Positions 42,101 to 54,830 are shown, counted from the first letter of the stretch. The stretch: 64,000 nucleotides of DNA from Zonotrichia leucophrys gambelii (GCF_028769735.1 NC_088170.1:57569585-57633584), one strand, 5' to 3'. Notes: generated by a model not told the origin, from the sequence alone. Numbers and translations are program-made.

Positions 42101-42881
42101 GCACTGCAGCTGGAATACTTGGATACCTCATCACTGAGGTGGTAGCCTATTTCTCCATTCAATCCAGCAGAGCAGTACTTGGCACATGCATAAAACACAG
42201 CATTACTGCAAAAGTCACCCAGCACATGCCAGCAGGCTGCAGAAACTATTGCTCTTCACTACTCCACGCACCGTGCTGCACTAGGACTACAAATACCAGA
42301 GAAAGCCACAAACCAGGAATAACAATGGATCACTAAGATGAGTTGCACAACTGGAGCATGTGACATAGAAGAGGCTGAGAGAACTGGGTTTGTGCAGCCC
42401 AGAAAATAGATTTTTATGATTTTATAACATAAGCTTTTAGCTATAAATTTATGCTACAGTATCCTTCAATTTTGATAGATTACCACTGCTCAGATTAAGA
42501 ATATTCAAACTTCACCTCTATCTTGCACATACAGCATATTACTTATTGGAAATTTGCCTTTTGAAAAATCAGCATGTAATTATTGTAAATGCAAAAGGCA
42601 AGCCACCTTCATAAACATCATGACAATCATTCACATTTGTGATGTATATTTATTACTCTCCCACTTCAAAGTTTAGCAAAGTCAAAAAACCTGTGCATGC
42701 TGTGAATATTAAGCTTAAGCGAAAGCAGTAGGGATCTATTTTGGCAAGATATCCAAGTTCCATTTTAGTACACAGTTTTACCACTTTCTATGTAAATTCT
42801 GTTTTACTAACAAGAATTATAATAGCTGTCAACCAAATCAGGACTACAGCAACCTGCTTTTAGCAAGGAAGGCTCACAAAC
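39162..42881 (-). other. SLC2A13 intron 2 (3.7 kb)
   Basis: This short intron lies between the TM5 and TM6 exons. It holds a 16-A run at 39598-39613 (T run in the transcript) and a small CR1 piece at 42343-42402. An AT-rich ATTAATTAATTAATGG-type patch lies near 40921-40937. The rest shows nothing recognisable. The 5' splice site is GTTTGTGAG, with T at +3, which is weaker than consensus. Confidence 0.88.
42343..42402 (+). mobile_element. CR1 LINE, very short fragment
   Basis: About 60 bp match the CR1 block '...CAACTGGAGCATGTGACATA' and 'GAGGCTGAGAGAACTGGGTT', followed by GTGCAGCCCAGAAAA. The block order is right for plus-strand CR1, but no tail or other part is present. A chance match is unlikely but cannot be excluded by eye. 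Confidence 0.65.
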
Positions 42882-43041
42882 CTCCATCCATCCTTGGCGA
42901 GGTAGCTGAAGATTCCATCGACAACGCTGGCGAAGAACTGCCCTCCAGTGATGAAGAGAGTGTTAATGGTGACTAATCTGCCTCTTAAGTGTGGTGGAGC
43001 CACTTCTGCGATGTACACTGGCACAGTCATAGATGCTACAC
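42882..43041 (-). CDS. SLC2A13: SLC2A13 exon 2 (TM4-TM5)
   Basis: Read from 43041 to 42882 (160 bp), the exon gives two bases completing a Gly codon, 52 codons ([12 protein letters not shown]... to ...LAKDGW) and two bases of an Arg codon. The product covers the end of TM4, the short cytoplasmic loop with E-x-A-P-P-x-L-R-G-R, and TM5 ([17 protein letters not shown]...). The E/R-G-R loop is a conserved GLUT/MFS salt-bridge motif. The acceptor is TTATTCCTGTAG, with a modest pyrimidine tract. The donor GTTTGT is non-optimal but has the invariant GT, and the join to exon 3 is exact. An avian ERV LTR begins only 76 bp upstream of this acceptor, in the opposite orientation. Confidence 0.97.
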
Positions 43042-43117
43042 CTACAGGAATAAATTCAGTTACAGTTATAAAAGCAAAAGAGATACTACATTGCTTTTTC
43101 ATCATAAAATACTATTT

Positions 43118-43690
43118 TGGGTTTGACTGAGACAGAGTTCGTTTTCTTCATGGTAGTTAGTACAGGGCTATGTTTTATATTTGTACTGGAAACAGTGTTA
43201 ACTATTCAGGGATGTTTTCTTTATTCCTTACACAGAGTCAAGGCCTGTTCTGCCTCTCATGCCACCCCAGCAGCAAGGCTGGGGGCACACAAGTAGTTGT
43301 GAGGGGACACAGCCAGGACAGCTGACCCCAACCGATCCAAGGGATATCCCAGACTACATGGCATCGTGCTCAACATACAGAGCCAGGGGAAAAGGAGGGA
43401 AGGGGGGACATTCAGAGTTGTGGAGTCCATCTTCCCCAACAGCTGTAACACATGATGTAGCCCTGCTCTTCTGCAAATGGCTCAACACCTTCTTGCTCAT
43501 GGGAAGTGGTGAATGAGTTCCTTGCTTTGCTCATGTGCGTGGCTTTTGCTATACCTACTCAACTGTCTTTATTCCAACCCATGAGTTTTCTCACTTTTAC
43601 TCTTCCAATACTCTCCCTCACTCACCCTTCCAGCAGGGAGTGAGCAAGCAGCTACACAGGGCTGAGCTGCTGACCAAGGCTGGCATGACA
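43118..43690 (+). mobile_element. ERV relic: 5' LTR
   Basis: This is about 570 bp of a common avian ERV LTR that I recognise from memory. It opens with TGGGTTTGACTGAGACAGAG. The middle carries the 'GGACACAGCCAGGACAGCTG' block and the end the 'CATGAGTTTTCTCACTTTTA' block, finishing near ATGACA at 43690. A start region of the same type recurs at 44237, which makes this the left of two LTRs. No target duplication could be found around it. Orientation is opposite to SLC2A13, so its promoter would point away from exon 2. The boundaries are good to perhaps 10 bp. Confidence 0.8.
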
Positions 43691-44236
43691 AGCAGCAACC
43701 CAAACTGAGCTGGCTGTGGTGCCCAGTAACTCCCCAGAAAACACCTCCTCTCCTGCCCTGAGTGACCACCCCAACAGATGGAGCCCAAAGTCATGGACTA
43801 AAGGAACTCAGTGGACACTTTACAGATATTCCATAGGGGTAGTCCATAGACCATGGGAATGATATCTGTGTATTATATCAAACAATGGGCAGGGGGTTCA
43901 TGGGTTAATAAGAATGTGCTGCATCTGTGGGGGGATAGAATGTAAGAAAATAAAGACAGTGCAGAAGGTAATCTCATCCCTGAGGAGTTGCAGCTGTACT
44001 AATTACCAGAGAGTAGGAACAGGCTGCCCTTAACAGGCCACAGCTGTGTCCAATGAAGATGAGTACGACAAAAGAGTGGCTTAGCTGAGTGAGGAGAGAG
44101 TTGGAGTTTGTTGGCTGTGCTGTGAAGAAGAAAGAGTCAGTGTTGTGAGCAGCTGTCCATGAGAAATCACTGAGAAGGTATGGGAACTTTTGCAATAAGA
44201 TGACAACAGCATCGAGATGGAATAAGGAGTGGAGAA
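43691..44236 (+). mobile_element. ERV relic: deleted internal region with polypurine tract, interrupted by a solo LTR
   Basis: Only about 260 bp of internal sequence remain between the two LTR parts once the nested element (43926-44208) is removed, so gag, pol and env are gone. The last bases (about 44219-44236, GGAATAAGGAGTGGAGAA) are almost all purine and abut the TG of the right LTR. That is where a retroviral polypurine tract, the plus-strand primer, belongs. No convincing tRNA primer-binding site is visible after the left LTR. The assignment is inference from position and composition. Confidence 0.6.
43926..44208 (+). mobile_element. Short solo LTR, copy 2, nested in the ERV relic
   Basis: This is a 283-bp element starting TGTGGGGGG and ending TGACAACA, flanked by the 5-bp direct repeat GCATC (43921-43925 and 44209-44213). 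It is the reverse complement of copies 1 and 3 and similar along the whole length. An AATAAA lies at 43949-43954, unusually close to the presumed 5' end, so the true transcription orientation of this family is uncertain. It inserted into the older ERV relic, which gives a relative age. The other two copies have 6-bp flanks; here one base may have been lost or the end shifted. Confidence 0.88.
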
Positions 44237-44311
44237 TGTGCTGGTTTCAGCTGGGGTAGAGTTACTATTCTTCATAGCAGCCAGGGCTATATTTTGGATT
44301 TAAACTTAGGA
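44237..44311 (+). mobile_element. ERV relic: 5' piece of the right LTR, truncated
   Basis: About 75 bp beginning TGTGCTGGTTTCAGCTGGGG and running through 'CAGCCAGGGCTATATTTTGG'. It aligns by eye with the start of the left LTR at 43118 and follows directly on the purine-rich tract. Similarity stops near 44311, so the rest of the LTR has been lost. I know this opening motif as a frequent avian LTR start. Confidence 0.72.
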
Positions 44312-44799
44312 CTTTGTGCTTACAAAATTAACTCTATTCAAGGTGAAATCAGCACACACTTAAATAGAATAAGCTGGACAAATTTGATTTCTGACTTTCA
44401 AAGGATGAAAACAATGAAGATGTAAGTAATGAACTCTAGAAGCATTTAAAAAGCAAATGCTTGCTAGCAGCTGTATTGGAATTTCACAGTTTGATGGAAT
44501 GATACAAAGAATAAATTTCATCAATTCACTTTGAATGTACACTGAAGTGAAATAAAAGGATAGATATAACTATAGTTTCCAAAGAAAGAGATGCTATAAT
44601 CCAAGTAAGCACATGTAAGTCAAAGTGACTAACTGAAGACATCAGCTGTTCACAAAACTGTTTAAAAAGAATTTAAGCATGGTTTCTACAGCCAGAAACA
44701 AAAACAAGGCCAAGTGTTATTGTTGTTATTATTATTGTGTAATTTCATTACTGTTATAGAACAAATTGTTTCCTGACTTAGTTTAAAAATATTCTGTGT

Positions 44800-44935
44800 G
44801 CTATTTCAAGTGCAGGTTGGCTGGGCCCTGAGCAACCTGATCTAGAGAGTGGCCTCCCTGCCCATGCAGAGGGATTGGAACTGGATGATCATTAAGGTTC
44901 CTTCCAACCCAAGCCATTCTATGATTCAATGCAAA
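44800..44935 (+). mobile_element. CR1 LINE, 3' terminal fragment (~0.14 kb)
   Basis: This is the last part of a CR1 in plus orientation. It has 'AAGTGCAGGTTGGCTGGGCC', then '...GCAACCTGATCTAGAGAGTG', 'GGATTGGAACTGGATGATCA', and the CCATTCTATGATTC tail near 44917-44931. It is strongly 5'-truncated. Confidence 0.93.
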
Positions 44936-46227
44936 AAACTCTATCACCATAAGGAAACAAGGACTAACACTAAAGTAGAGCTGCTTTTCATTCTGTCTCA
45001 ACACTGGCAGTATTTCCTACTAACTGGGCAATGAGTCATTTGTGCAAAAGACAGAAATGTCCACAAGAAACACACACAAACTGTAAAAACAGAGTTCAAC
45101 AGGGTATGAAGAGCACACCTGGGTGCAGCACATGCTTTGGTGGTCAAAATCCCTATTTCCTTACAAGAACCAACACTGACAAGCAGCAGTGATTTCTTTT
45201 GTACTTAAAACTAGAAGTACATTGGCAGCAGTCACCCAAAACCGTATTTTGACTGAAGTCAGCTGAGATACAACCTGAGCACAGCCAAGCACCTTCAGAC
45301 ACAACACATCTTCCAGCCTGGGGCAGCTCCACATCGGCATGGGTCAATGCTACAGCCCCAGCAGGAAATGAGGGTCACCTAAAAGCAAGCACATGGCTCT
45401 TGAAGCACAGCTATGGTTCCTGGCTTGTGTCACAGCAGAAGGGATTCAGCATGGGATGGCAGAGGCTTTGGCTAGCCTGGCTGACTCGCCAAACTAAGAG
45501 CACAAAATCATCTTTTGCAACAAGGTTAGCCTGACAGGACTGCTGGGAGCCTCCAAAAGCTCGAGCGAGGAATACAGATCATTCAATAATAAAATGGCAT
45601 GAGAAGATCCTTTGTTGTGATAGGTAAATACTCACAGCAGCCTCTCAGCATGATAACCCAGTTCCCAGCAGGGCCTCCCAGGACATGCCAATGCTTCCTT
45701 CTCTTATCAACTGAGCAACCGGCACAGAATAAAAAACCCAAATGAAAATGTCAGGGGAAAAAAAAGCATTAAAAATTTATTCAACCAATTTACCAATTTT
45801 CAAAGGCAACAAGAATGCATCATGGAAAGAAGCATTCAAATAGTCCTTTGTGTATTTGACAGAGAACTGAATTTTCAAGCCCAGCTCACCATTAGGGATG
45901 CTTCTCTTCCATATTTCATGTCAGCATTTGAAATAATGATGATTAAAGTGATGGAGACTGCACACATATAACAGCAAATCCTTTTTGGGAAAGCACAGGT
46001 GTGTGGCCACTTGCTGCAAACAAAAGCCACTGAGGACCCATCCAAGGCAGCAGCTGCCACTGGAGCAGAGGGGCAGAGCCCTACAGCTGTGGCAGCCCTG
46101 GCCTGGTGAGGCTGGACCTTCCTGCTCCCCAGCCATCCCCTTGCCTTGGGCATCTCACCCAATGCCCAGGCTTGTTCCCTCACTGTGGTGTGGCCATCTT
46201 CCCATAGGATCCTTGGGACCGTATGTT

Positions 46228-46507
46228 TGTTGTCATCTCATTGCTAAAGTCCCATTACCTTCTTGGTGATTTCTCATGTGCAGCTCCTCACAGCACTGAC
46301 TCCTTCACAGCACAACCAACAGGCTCCAACTCGCTCCTCGCCCAGCTGACCCACTCTTTTGTAGCACTCATCTTGTTATGGGACACAGCTGTGGCCTATT
46401 AAGGGCAGGCCTGATCCTAATCTTTGGTGATTGGTACAGCTGCAACTCCTCAGGTGTGAGACTGCCTTCTGCACTGTCTTTATTTTCTTACAATCTATCC
46501 CCCCACA
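46228..46507 (-). mobile_element. Short solo LTR, copy 3
   Basis: This is a 280-bp element, TGTTGTCATC to CCCCCCACA on the plus strand, in the same orientation as copy 1. The flanks are TATGTT (46222-46227) and TACGTT (46508-46513), a 6-bp duplication with one mismatch. It shares nearly every block with copy 2 in reverse. Minus orientation assumes that the TGTGGGG end is 5'. A single divergent base in the duplication suggests this insertion is not very recent. Confidence 0.86.
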
Positions 46508-47177
46508 TACGTTAACAAGTATATTTGACACCCATAATCATGCAATGAAGTTAATTTGAGAAGATGGCAACATCTCTATGTGGTTTTTACCAGAAAGCAG
46601 TTAGAAAGATATGCACGACCAAAACCAATACAGGCTTTGTAAAAAAGCTACCTTTTATCCCCTTTCAACTCTTAATGAAGATCATTCTACCAGGACCTGC
46701 AGAGGAATCTTGTTCAAAGCATGACAGCCAAAAATGCCTCTCAGACATCCACAAAGCAGAGCCACACCACTTTCCAGACCAGCAGCTCTCACTGATGTTG
46801 TGAGCACACCACCAGCCCTGAGACACTGTCAGAACCCTGGCAGCTACAGCACTTGCCTCTCTTACAGATGAAAGTAAAACGTGTTACATAACACAGGGAT
46901 GGTATTTCCATGGGATGGATGGAAAGTTAACATGTATTTGTAAAAAGTCTTGAACAAGAGGCATCATGACAATGGATTTATTGTTTCTGCTGCATTCTTC
47001 TCACAAGTTAATGACTACAGGAAAAAAAACAAGAAATGGAAGCTTGCACACCCCTGTGACACAAGTCCTGTCACAAGCTAGCCAGTGATATCAGCTATTC
47101 AGCCGGCACTAATACAATAGCTGCAATTATTTATTATCAAACCTGCAATAAATAGCAGAAGATCTAAGGGTATTAGC

Positions 47178-47325
47178 TCAAAATCACACAGATTTGCTAG
47201 AAACCTTTGAAGATCACCTAGTCTAACTGCTGTTCAAGCAGGGGCAGCTAGAGCAGGCTGCCCAGAACCATGCCCAGTTAGGTCTTGACCATCTCAACAT
47301 GGACCTCCAACCAAAATGACTCTCT
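47178..47325 (-). mobile_element. CR1 LINE fragment, minus orientation
   Basis: On the plus strand this reads as the reverse complement of a CR1 3' region. The tail side is near 47178, then come 'GATCACCTAGTCTAACTGCT', 'TTCAAGCAGGGGCAGCTAGA', '...GCAGGCTGCCCAGAACCATG' and '...TTGACCATCTCAACATGGAC'. The order and spacing fit an older CR1 subfamily. The right boundary is uncertain, because similarity fades after about 47325. It lies in the same direction as SLC2A13. Confidence 0.75.
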
Positions 47326-50300
47326 AATTCTGCAGCTTCCATGCCAGCTTCCTTGCCCTGAGAAATGTGTTCACAACGTTGCTGTCCAAAACAGCCTTTG
47401 TGGATCTCTATTTAGATCTTACTTCCTCTACCGTGTGTCCCAAAACCTACAGGTTCAAAACATTCAAGCAAAAATCTCAATTCAGAAGACACATTTGTTA
47501 CATATTTTCAATTATCAATCCAATATCCAAACATATGCTTTGCTACTCTGAGTCTGAGAGAGTACAGCAGGAGGTTTTAGGGAACAGGAGAAGGCAATTA
47601 GGAAAGCCTTCCCAGTTTATCTGACTGTCATGCAGCAAGCACTCATACACAAAAGCAAAGTTCTTCTTGAAAAAACACAAGGAGTGAAAAAATGGCTATT
47701 CTAAAACTGATGAAAATAAGAGAAAAAAATCATTTGACTTTAAAGAAATAATATGTTAGATTCTCAAGTGTTAATTGCATTACTCATTTCCTTTTAGTTG
47801 CCTTAGAATGCATCTATGCTCTCCAGACTTCCCTCTGATTCCCATTTAAGACACACTAGAACACAGGAGAATAAGTTCTTCTGAAAAGGCATAGTCAGAA
47901 GCAGTGTATTAAGTATTAGTCAAGTATAAAAATCTCTAAAATACATAACCAGTATTTGTTATGTAATTATTTTAATAACTACATATAGCCAGATATTAAA
48001 GAAATTTGAAAACAAAGAACAGCTTTCTTAGCAAAACAAATATAGCTGCAATGGAATCTTTCCTTAATCCTTCATATGAGAATGCTTTCATTTACACTTG
48101 GATGACATTTTCTAATATGCTCTCACTGTTAAATTGCTCACACCAAATAAAAGATTCTTGCTGCAGGCAAGTATATTACTACCTAACTAGTAGAGCTGAT
48201 AAGTGACAAGACATGAGAAATAGAAAACTAAAATAATTAGCTGGAAATCTGTCAGAGAAGCCTGAAGCTCTACATTGTGCACCACAGCTATGAAATATGA
48301 AAAAAGAGAGCTGAGAAGTCCAGTCTTTATCCACTTGAGTAACCAAGGCATGAACTTTCTGACCTCATTAAAGGATAAAGCTTAGGAAAAACATAACAGA
48401 AGGTTCCTTAAATTTCGACCAGAAGATGCATCTAATTATTCTACTGGAAACATCAGATGACACAATGGGCTGAAATGATCATATTAAATGTTTTTCCACC
48501 CCTAAAATCACTTAGGAGACTAATTACTAGGGCTCCTACTATAATCTGCAGACTTACCAGTAGAAAGCAGACACAAGTCCTTACACAGCTCAATTTTAAG
48601 GCAATTTTAAGACCAGAGGTGTGAAAAGACATCTTAGAGGCACCTTATCATCCAGAAAGGTATTTCCAGTATGAACATGTAAGCATCATAAAGAATTCAT
48701 TTAAAAGTTCAGAAACTAAGTAAACAAATCTACTGACAAGAGAAATAAAAAGGTCAATGAAGGTGAGTTCCTATGACAATTAGAATTATATTTTAAGAAA
48801 TGAGATTACAGTAGAAAACACAAGGACTAAAAATGGAATCCAAGTTATTGTTTGTAAAATGCATTTGAGCATTAATACTAAGGAAATTGAATCATTTTAA
48901 AGACTTCTTTGTGCAAGATCAGACAGATACAAATGTACCCTGTCCAGATAAGGACTTCCACCATGCTCCTGTCATGTCTCTTGCCAACAGGAGGGAAGGT
49001 GCATCACAAGAACAGATGAGCAACAAAAGCTGGAGACAGGATACTGAATGAGATGCACTTTCACTGCTAGCACAATAAAAGAGCTCTAAGGTAGCAGAAA
49101 TGTGTCAGTCTTTTCACTGGCATCAGCCAATAACCAGTGTCAAAAACACAAGGAAGGGTTCCTGACAAACTTCTGTTGTTACTGCAACTCAATTAGTCTT
49201 TCATGCTTAGTAATAAAGAGGACTGATGTTAACTAGAAGTGCTAAGGAGGCACAGGCAGGAGCTGATGTCTCTTTGTAGCATGGTTCTGTCCCTCCTGTC
49301 CAGTTTGTGCTGACTCTTTGCATGAAAGCCAAGCAAACCAGGGAATACAACCAGCTAGAACAATATCCACCTGCCTCTCAAGGGGTTTGTGCCATTTATC
49401 TCCTTTAAACAGTTCACAATGACACCAGATGACTGTACCAGCCCCCAGGCAGGACTAGTTATGACAATGGAGTAACCTGAACCACCATGGGACTCCAGAC
49501 TGTCCAGGTGGAAACTAAAACTAAAATGTGAAATAACCATAAAAAAAGTGCAAAGAAATCTCTGATCCTATTTCAGACTACAGCAACTCAGCAATTAATC
49601 TCGATTAAAAACAAAGAACATACGCAGCTTATTACAAAAAATTGTGTTGTTAAGAGCTCCAAATGAACAGGCATAAACTAAAATGTTTCCATTCAGAACA
49701 TCCTCCACTAACATATAAAGCTGCACTGAAGTAGTTAACCAAGGTAAAATATTTCACATACCTTGAAAGTGCAAATTTTCATTCAAATGTTCAACTTTAA
49801 TGCTGCCAATTTTAAAATTCACTTCATTAAGAAGCATCCCATAATGGTTTGTGTTAATGGTAAGGATTCCAAGCAGCAAGTGATTCCACAGATAGGGGAT
49901 TTATGGGGGCAACCTTATGAAGACACAAATTTATGGCAAAGAGAATTAGGAATTAAATATTAGCAGAGGCTGCTATGTTACAAGAAAATTTGAATACAAA
50001 GCCAAGGTGAGCTTTCAGTGGGGGTGCAATGGGAGTATAAATAACAGTAAACTCCTAAGGTGACAAGGGGAAACTTGCAGTCTACAGCTGAGTTAACGTT
50101 TTCTCACAGCAACTTTGCAGAAAATCTGGTAAACATCCTACATCTTGGATACTGGACATGCAATCTGAATTTAGTGCCTTGGAACTATGATTGACCCCAG
50201 AAGCATGTCACATTATATAGGCAAAAAGACTTTCATCAAGTGTTTTCTTTCAGTTGTGTTCCCACAAAATTATACTTTAAGGTTTTTGCTTTACTCTGAC

Positions 50301-53300
50301 AAAACCAGAGTTCTTGCCAAGTGATAATTTTAGAACATTGTTCACATCTGAGTAGCAGAACTCAGGAGGACAGGGGCAACATGCTGGTTAACTTCCTGAA
50401 AGAATTGAAAAGTTCTACAATAACTGTATAATCTTTACCATCAAAGAAAAATCTATTTAAATAGTTTGTGGAGAAAATAAATCCATTGCTGATGTAAGGG
50501 ATACATTTTAACTGCAAAGGATACTTATTTTAAAAGACAGTTTTCACAAACACACATACAGGAGCTGTCAACAATCACCACCTCCTATTCTACAGACAGC
50601 TCCACAACATATTACAATTATATTGCTCAACCTAATCAGAAATTAAGCCTTTTTATAGTCTCATAGAGTCCTTTTGTGCTGTTACAGTTAACACTTCAGC
50701 TTTCAGTAATGACAGTCAACCTGAGGGGATAACAGAGTGCCTTATTAAACATGCTAATAGGAAATACTTGAGAAAGCAGTGCATTTGAATGCTGTTCTAG
50801 TACACCAACCATCTCCCTAGCAGATAAAGTTAAAATATTCATTGCACAGCTTGTACCTGAGGGTGAATATCAGTGAAAGCTCAAGTCCTCTCCAATACCT
50901 TGGCTTCCCACCCACTGCACATATCCAGTAGAGGCATTATCAGCAGTTTATAACTGGTTACTGAAAGTTATTTCAAGGATGACTGGAAGCACACTTCCCC
51001 ATTTAGTATCTCCCCTATGTCAGATTAGTAGAAGTCAATTTCTTGGCTGTGGCACAACTGTACTCGGCTACAGGAGAGCACTGAAATGCACAAGGGCAGA
51101 GGGACAAACAGCAGCACCAAAACCACAAGAGAACATAGATCACAGTAATGCACAGACTGAGGTGCATCTCTTCTAGAATGGGGGTTCAACATCAGAAACC
51201 TTCATTCAAGTCTGGTATTTTAACACTAATTCACTGAACTGTAGAGAGCTGGCTCATCATAATTAAAAAGCCTGTACTGTTGAATACCTAATAGACAAAG
51301 TAATTACAGACCTTTGCATCCCAACTAGCCACCAGCCCAAATCCGTGTGAGCAACATTGTAATTATAACCAAAACCCAATGTTGCTATGTGGCATCCAAC
51401 TGTGAAGGAGTCAAGGACCAGAGCAATCTGAAGAAATGCAAATAAAGCTCCTCACTAGTTGATATTGTCTTAGATTTACAGCATAATCATATCTTAATGA
51501 GCCTGAATAAATAATTCTTTCTGATGACCACAAGAAGGTTTTTTTACTGTTTTGTGCTATCAGCATAGGTCAAAACTACAAAATCCTTCTTCACTCCAGA
51601 AAACCTCAAATTGTGTCCGGTAGAAACAACCACAACTGTCATAGAGTAAATGCAATGCCCCAAGATGAGAGCATTAGCTTTCCACAAGAGTAATTTCAAG
51701 TTTCAAGCTCTCCCTTGTTCAAAAGATACAGAAGTAAATCCAGCTCATAACAAAATTATCATGCCAACACAGAATACAATTCCTCCATAATTAAAGTGTT
51801 AAGGCCTTTTTCTGGCATCTCTAGGACAGCACCTCAGAAGAACAGCCTCGGGTAATCACACATAGAAAAGAGACATGAATATTCAACAAAGCATAATCAA
51901 GGAGGGACTATTTATCACAGATCTGGTTTTTCTACATTGAAATTCTTAAAGTCAAGGAATATTTTAATAATTTTCTGGTTATGAAATGGAAACAACTGAG
52001 CCTTGACACTTCAGGGAAGACAGACAAGAACCACCTACAGGCTACAGTGTGAAAGTGAAAGTTTATTAAAATAAAGCTTAGTTTACTCAGTTTATTAAAA
52101 GAAAACAGTTTAGGAGTTACAAAAATAATGTAATAATCTTTAATAACAAACAAGCAGTAATTTAAAAAATACTGAGGCTATTCTATGATCCAAATGTTAG
52201 AACCACTTCATCTGTGGGGTCCTATTCAACGCAACACTACTAGCACTACCTGTGGAACAGCTCATTTTGGGAAGAAACTATCCCTAAACAAATAGCTTTT
52301 TCTATTCAAAATTATGTTGAGATTATTCAAGTCTATAATCATTTTAAAAAACCCAAAACAAACATGTTAAGAGGAAATTTATCTTGAGTGACAAAATCAG
52401 AGAGTGGGATTTAATTAACCCAATTAACTTTAATTATTTAAGAGGCAAAGTAATCAAGATAATTATCCAGAAAATGTGAAGCAAAGTTCTTTGCAACTGT
52501 CCAAGCCTATGACCACACCTAGCACTACAGATGTCAGTTTACACTTCTCTGCAACCTGGAATTAGTTACCTGTGTTCAGTTATTTTATGGCTACCATCTG
52601 TTCCTATTAATCCAAGATGGGAAAATCCCAGCCAGACCCCACCCAGCTGCCTGAGCTTTCCTGAGTATCCCACTGAGAATGCCATACTGGGAATCTGTGC
52701 CTGTAGCTCATATCTGTGGGATTCCATTTCAGAAAGATACAAGAAATCACGAAGAAATGCATTTTTGAATCATTATAGCAACAGTAGAATAACAATCAAC
52801 CCTAGAAGTGAGTAAAAGCTATCAAAAGCATCTAGGAACAAGTTCTAATTTGTTCTGTTTCAGAATTAATTTTGATCAAGAACTATTTGCAAAAAAACTG
52901 TAACTGCATTTTAAGATGCAGACTTTCATTGTGAAAGAGCAAAGCAGCCTAGATGTTTGTACCACTCAACACTTATTATTACCACATGGCAAAAACTTCT
53001 CACTTGAGAAAATAAGAGCATTTTTTTTAATTTTCCCTTGAAAATTATGAATACAACATAGTAGTTTCTTTATGACAGCTTGTATAAACACCTAAGTCAA
53101 GCACTGCTTGATCTACCTCAAGAGTGGTTTCAGTTTAAATAAATACTAATTGAGATAAGCAGTGCTTTTCTGCAGACATTCTCTAGCCCCAGCAGACTGC
53201 TCTGCTTGTGCTGCTCACACCCAGCAAGAACCAGCAGGTGAAGGTGCTCAGGTCCTGAGGCAGCCCCAGGCACAGATAAGGAAATGTTTCCCCATCCAGT

Positions 53301-54830
53301 GGCTGCTCCCCATCCAGCAAGGCTCATCTGGATGAGCAGCCCCATCCCAGCTCCCCACTGGAGGCCTTGGATCTGGTGGCTGGCACAGAACTGTGCTGAG
53401 GCATAGATCACCATAAGCACTGAGAGGCTGGGGGTGCCAATCTGGCTCTTTCTGCTGACTCAGCCACACAAACTGCAATTTCCAGCAGGGAAATGGGGTT
53501 TTATAGTGACCCATAAAGATTCATCAGGGCTCATCTGCATAGCCCATATAGGCCAGAAAGTCAGAATTATAAACACAATATTTACATGGTTGAAAAAAAA
53601 CAATCTGACATCAAAAACCTCAGAAAAATGGTTGAATGCTTCAAGGATCAGCACATATTTTCTGTGCAGAGAAATTTTATTTTCAGAGGACAAGGATAAT
53701 GGTTTGAAAGCTATACAGAAAACAAATGTTTCCTTGTAACTTTACACTTTTGCTTATAAACCATTTTTTCCCTTATTCTACTACAGTGATGTTTTACCCA
53801 ACTTACAAGAATTCTAAGGGAAGTGACATATACATAAACATGAACAAGCTTTGGAAGCTGAACTCAGCCAAAAGCATGCCTTCAGGTTATACCTGAAAGC
53901 TATAGTTACACTCTTCAGCTAAGATCTAAATTGTTTTTAACAGTGCCTCTTTCTACAAGTGAAACTGGTTAACTTCTCTGTAACTTGCTTTAGGTTTCAC
54001 TGGGTTTGAAGTCTAGCAACTGTCTCTAAACATGAAGCTTCAGATGAAGATTAGCAGAAGAACCCATTTTCTTACCAATAACTTGCAATTAATTAAAAGA
54101 AAAATAAAAATTAGAAAGACTAATCTCATTGCAAACTTAGTGTTTTAGAGAAACAAAAGAACATTTTAGAGAAAAAATAACATTGAATTATTTCATTCCC
54201 TATTCAGGAAAGCCATTCAAAAAATACTGTCTAATGCATAGTCCCAGTAATTTTGTGCTTGCCATGAGTAAATACATTGCCAACATTCAACACACAGAAC
54301 TATATTTTTATAGGAATTGCTACATTTATCCACTTGTGCAGAAAACAGCATGACTGGTAGAAAGACCAGTTATATGGTTTTGTACCTATTACTCTAAAAA
54401 ATAAACAAAAGCCATGTAAGCCTTTTATAGCCTAAGGCTTGATTTTTTAATCTAAAGTGTCAATGATGTCTTTATAATGCAAGTAGCACTCATGACAGTA
54501 ATGTAAGTATAACTACAGTTATAATGAAAATATAGGAATCCCAGCAATTGCTCAGTTTCCTTCTACACTAGCAGATTCATATACAACCAAGCTTGTGTCT
54601 ACAAACACAAGTGATCCATGTAAAAATAATAAAACTCCTTTTTTTTGACCATAGGGGAAATATTTGCAGTATTGGAGGGTGGGGGGTGGTAGAAAGCAGT
54701 GCAGTACCTCTTCCTCAAGGTACCTTCTGTAGCACCCACATTTTGCATGCCAGGGAGAGCAAGGCTTTCCCAGTGCCCATGGGTGAAGTCAACCAGTGCT
54801 GCACACTTTGCTTTAAGAGAAGCAGCTCAG

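Noticed and set aside
43259..43516. 85-codon plus-strand open frame near exon 2
   Set aside because: It falls wholly inside the ERV LTR and shows no retroviral protein motif.
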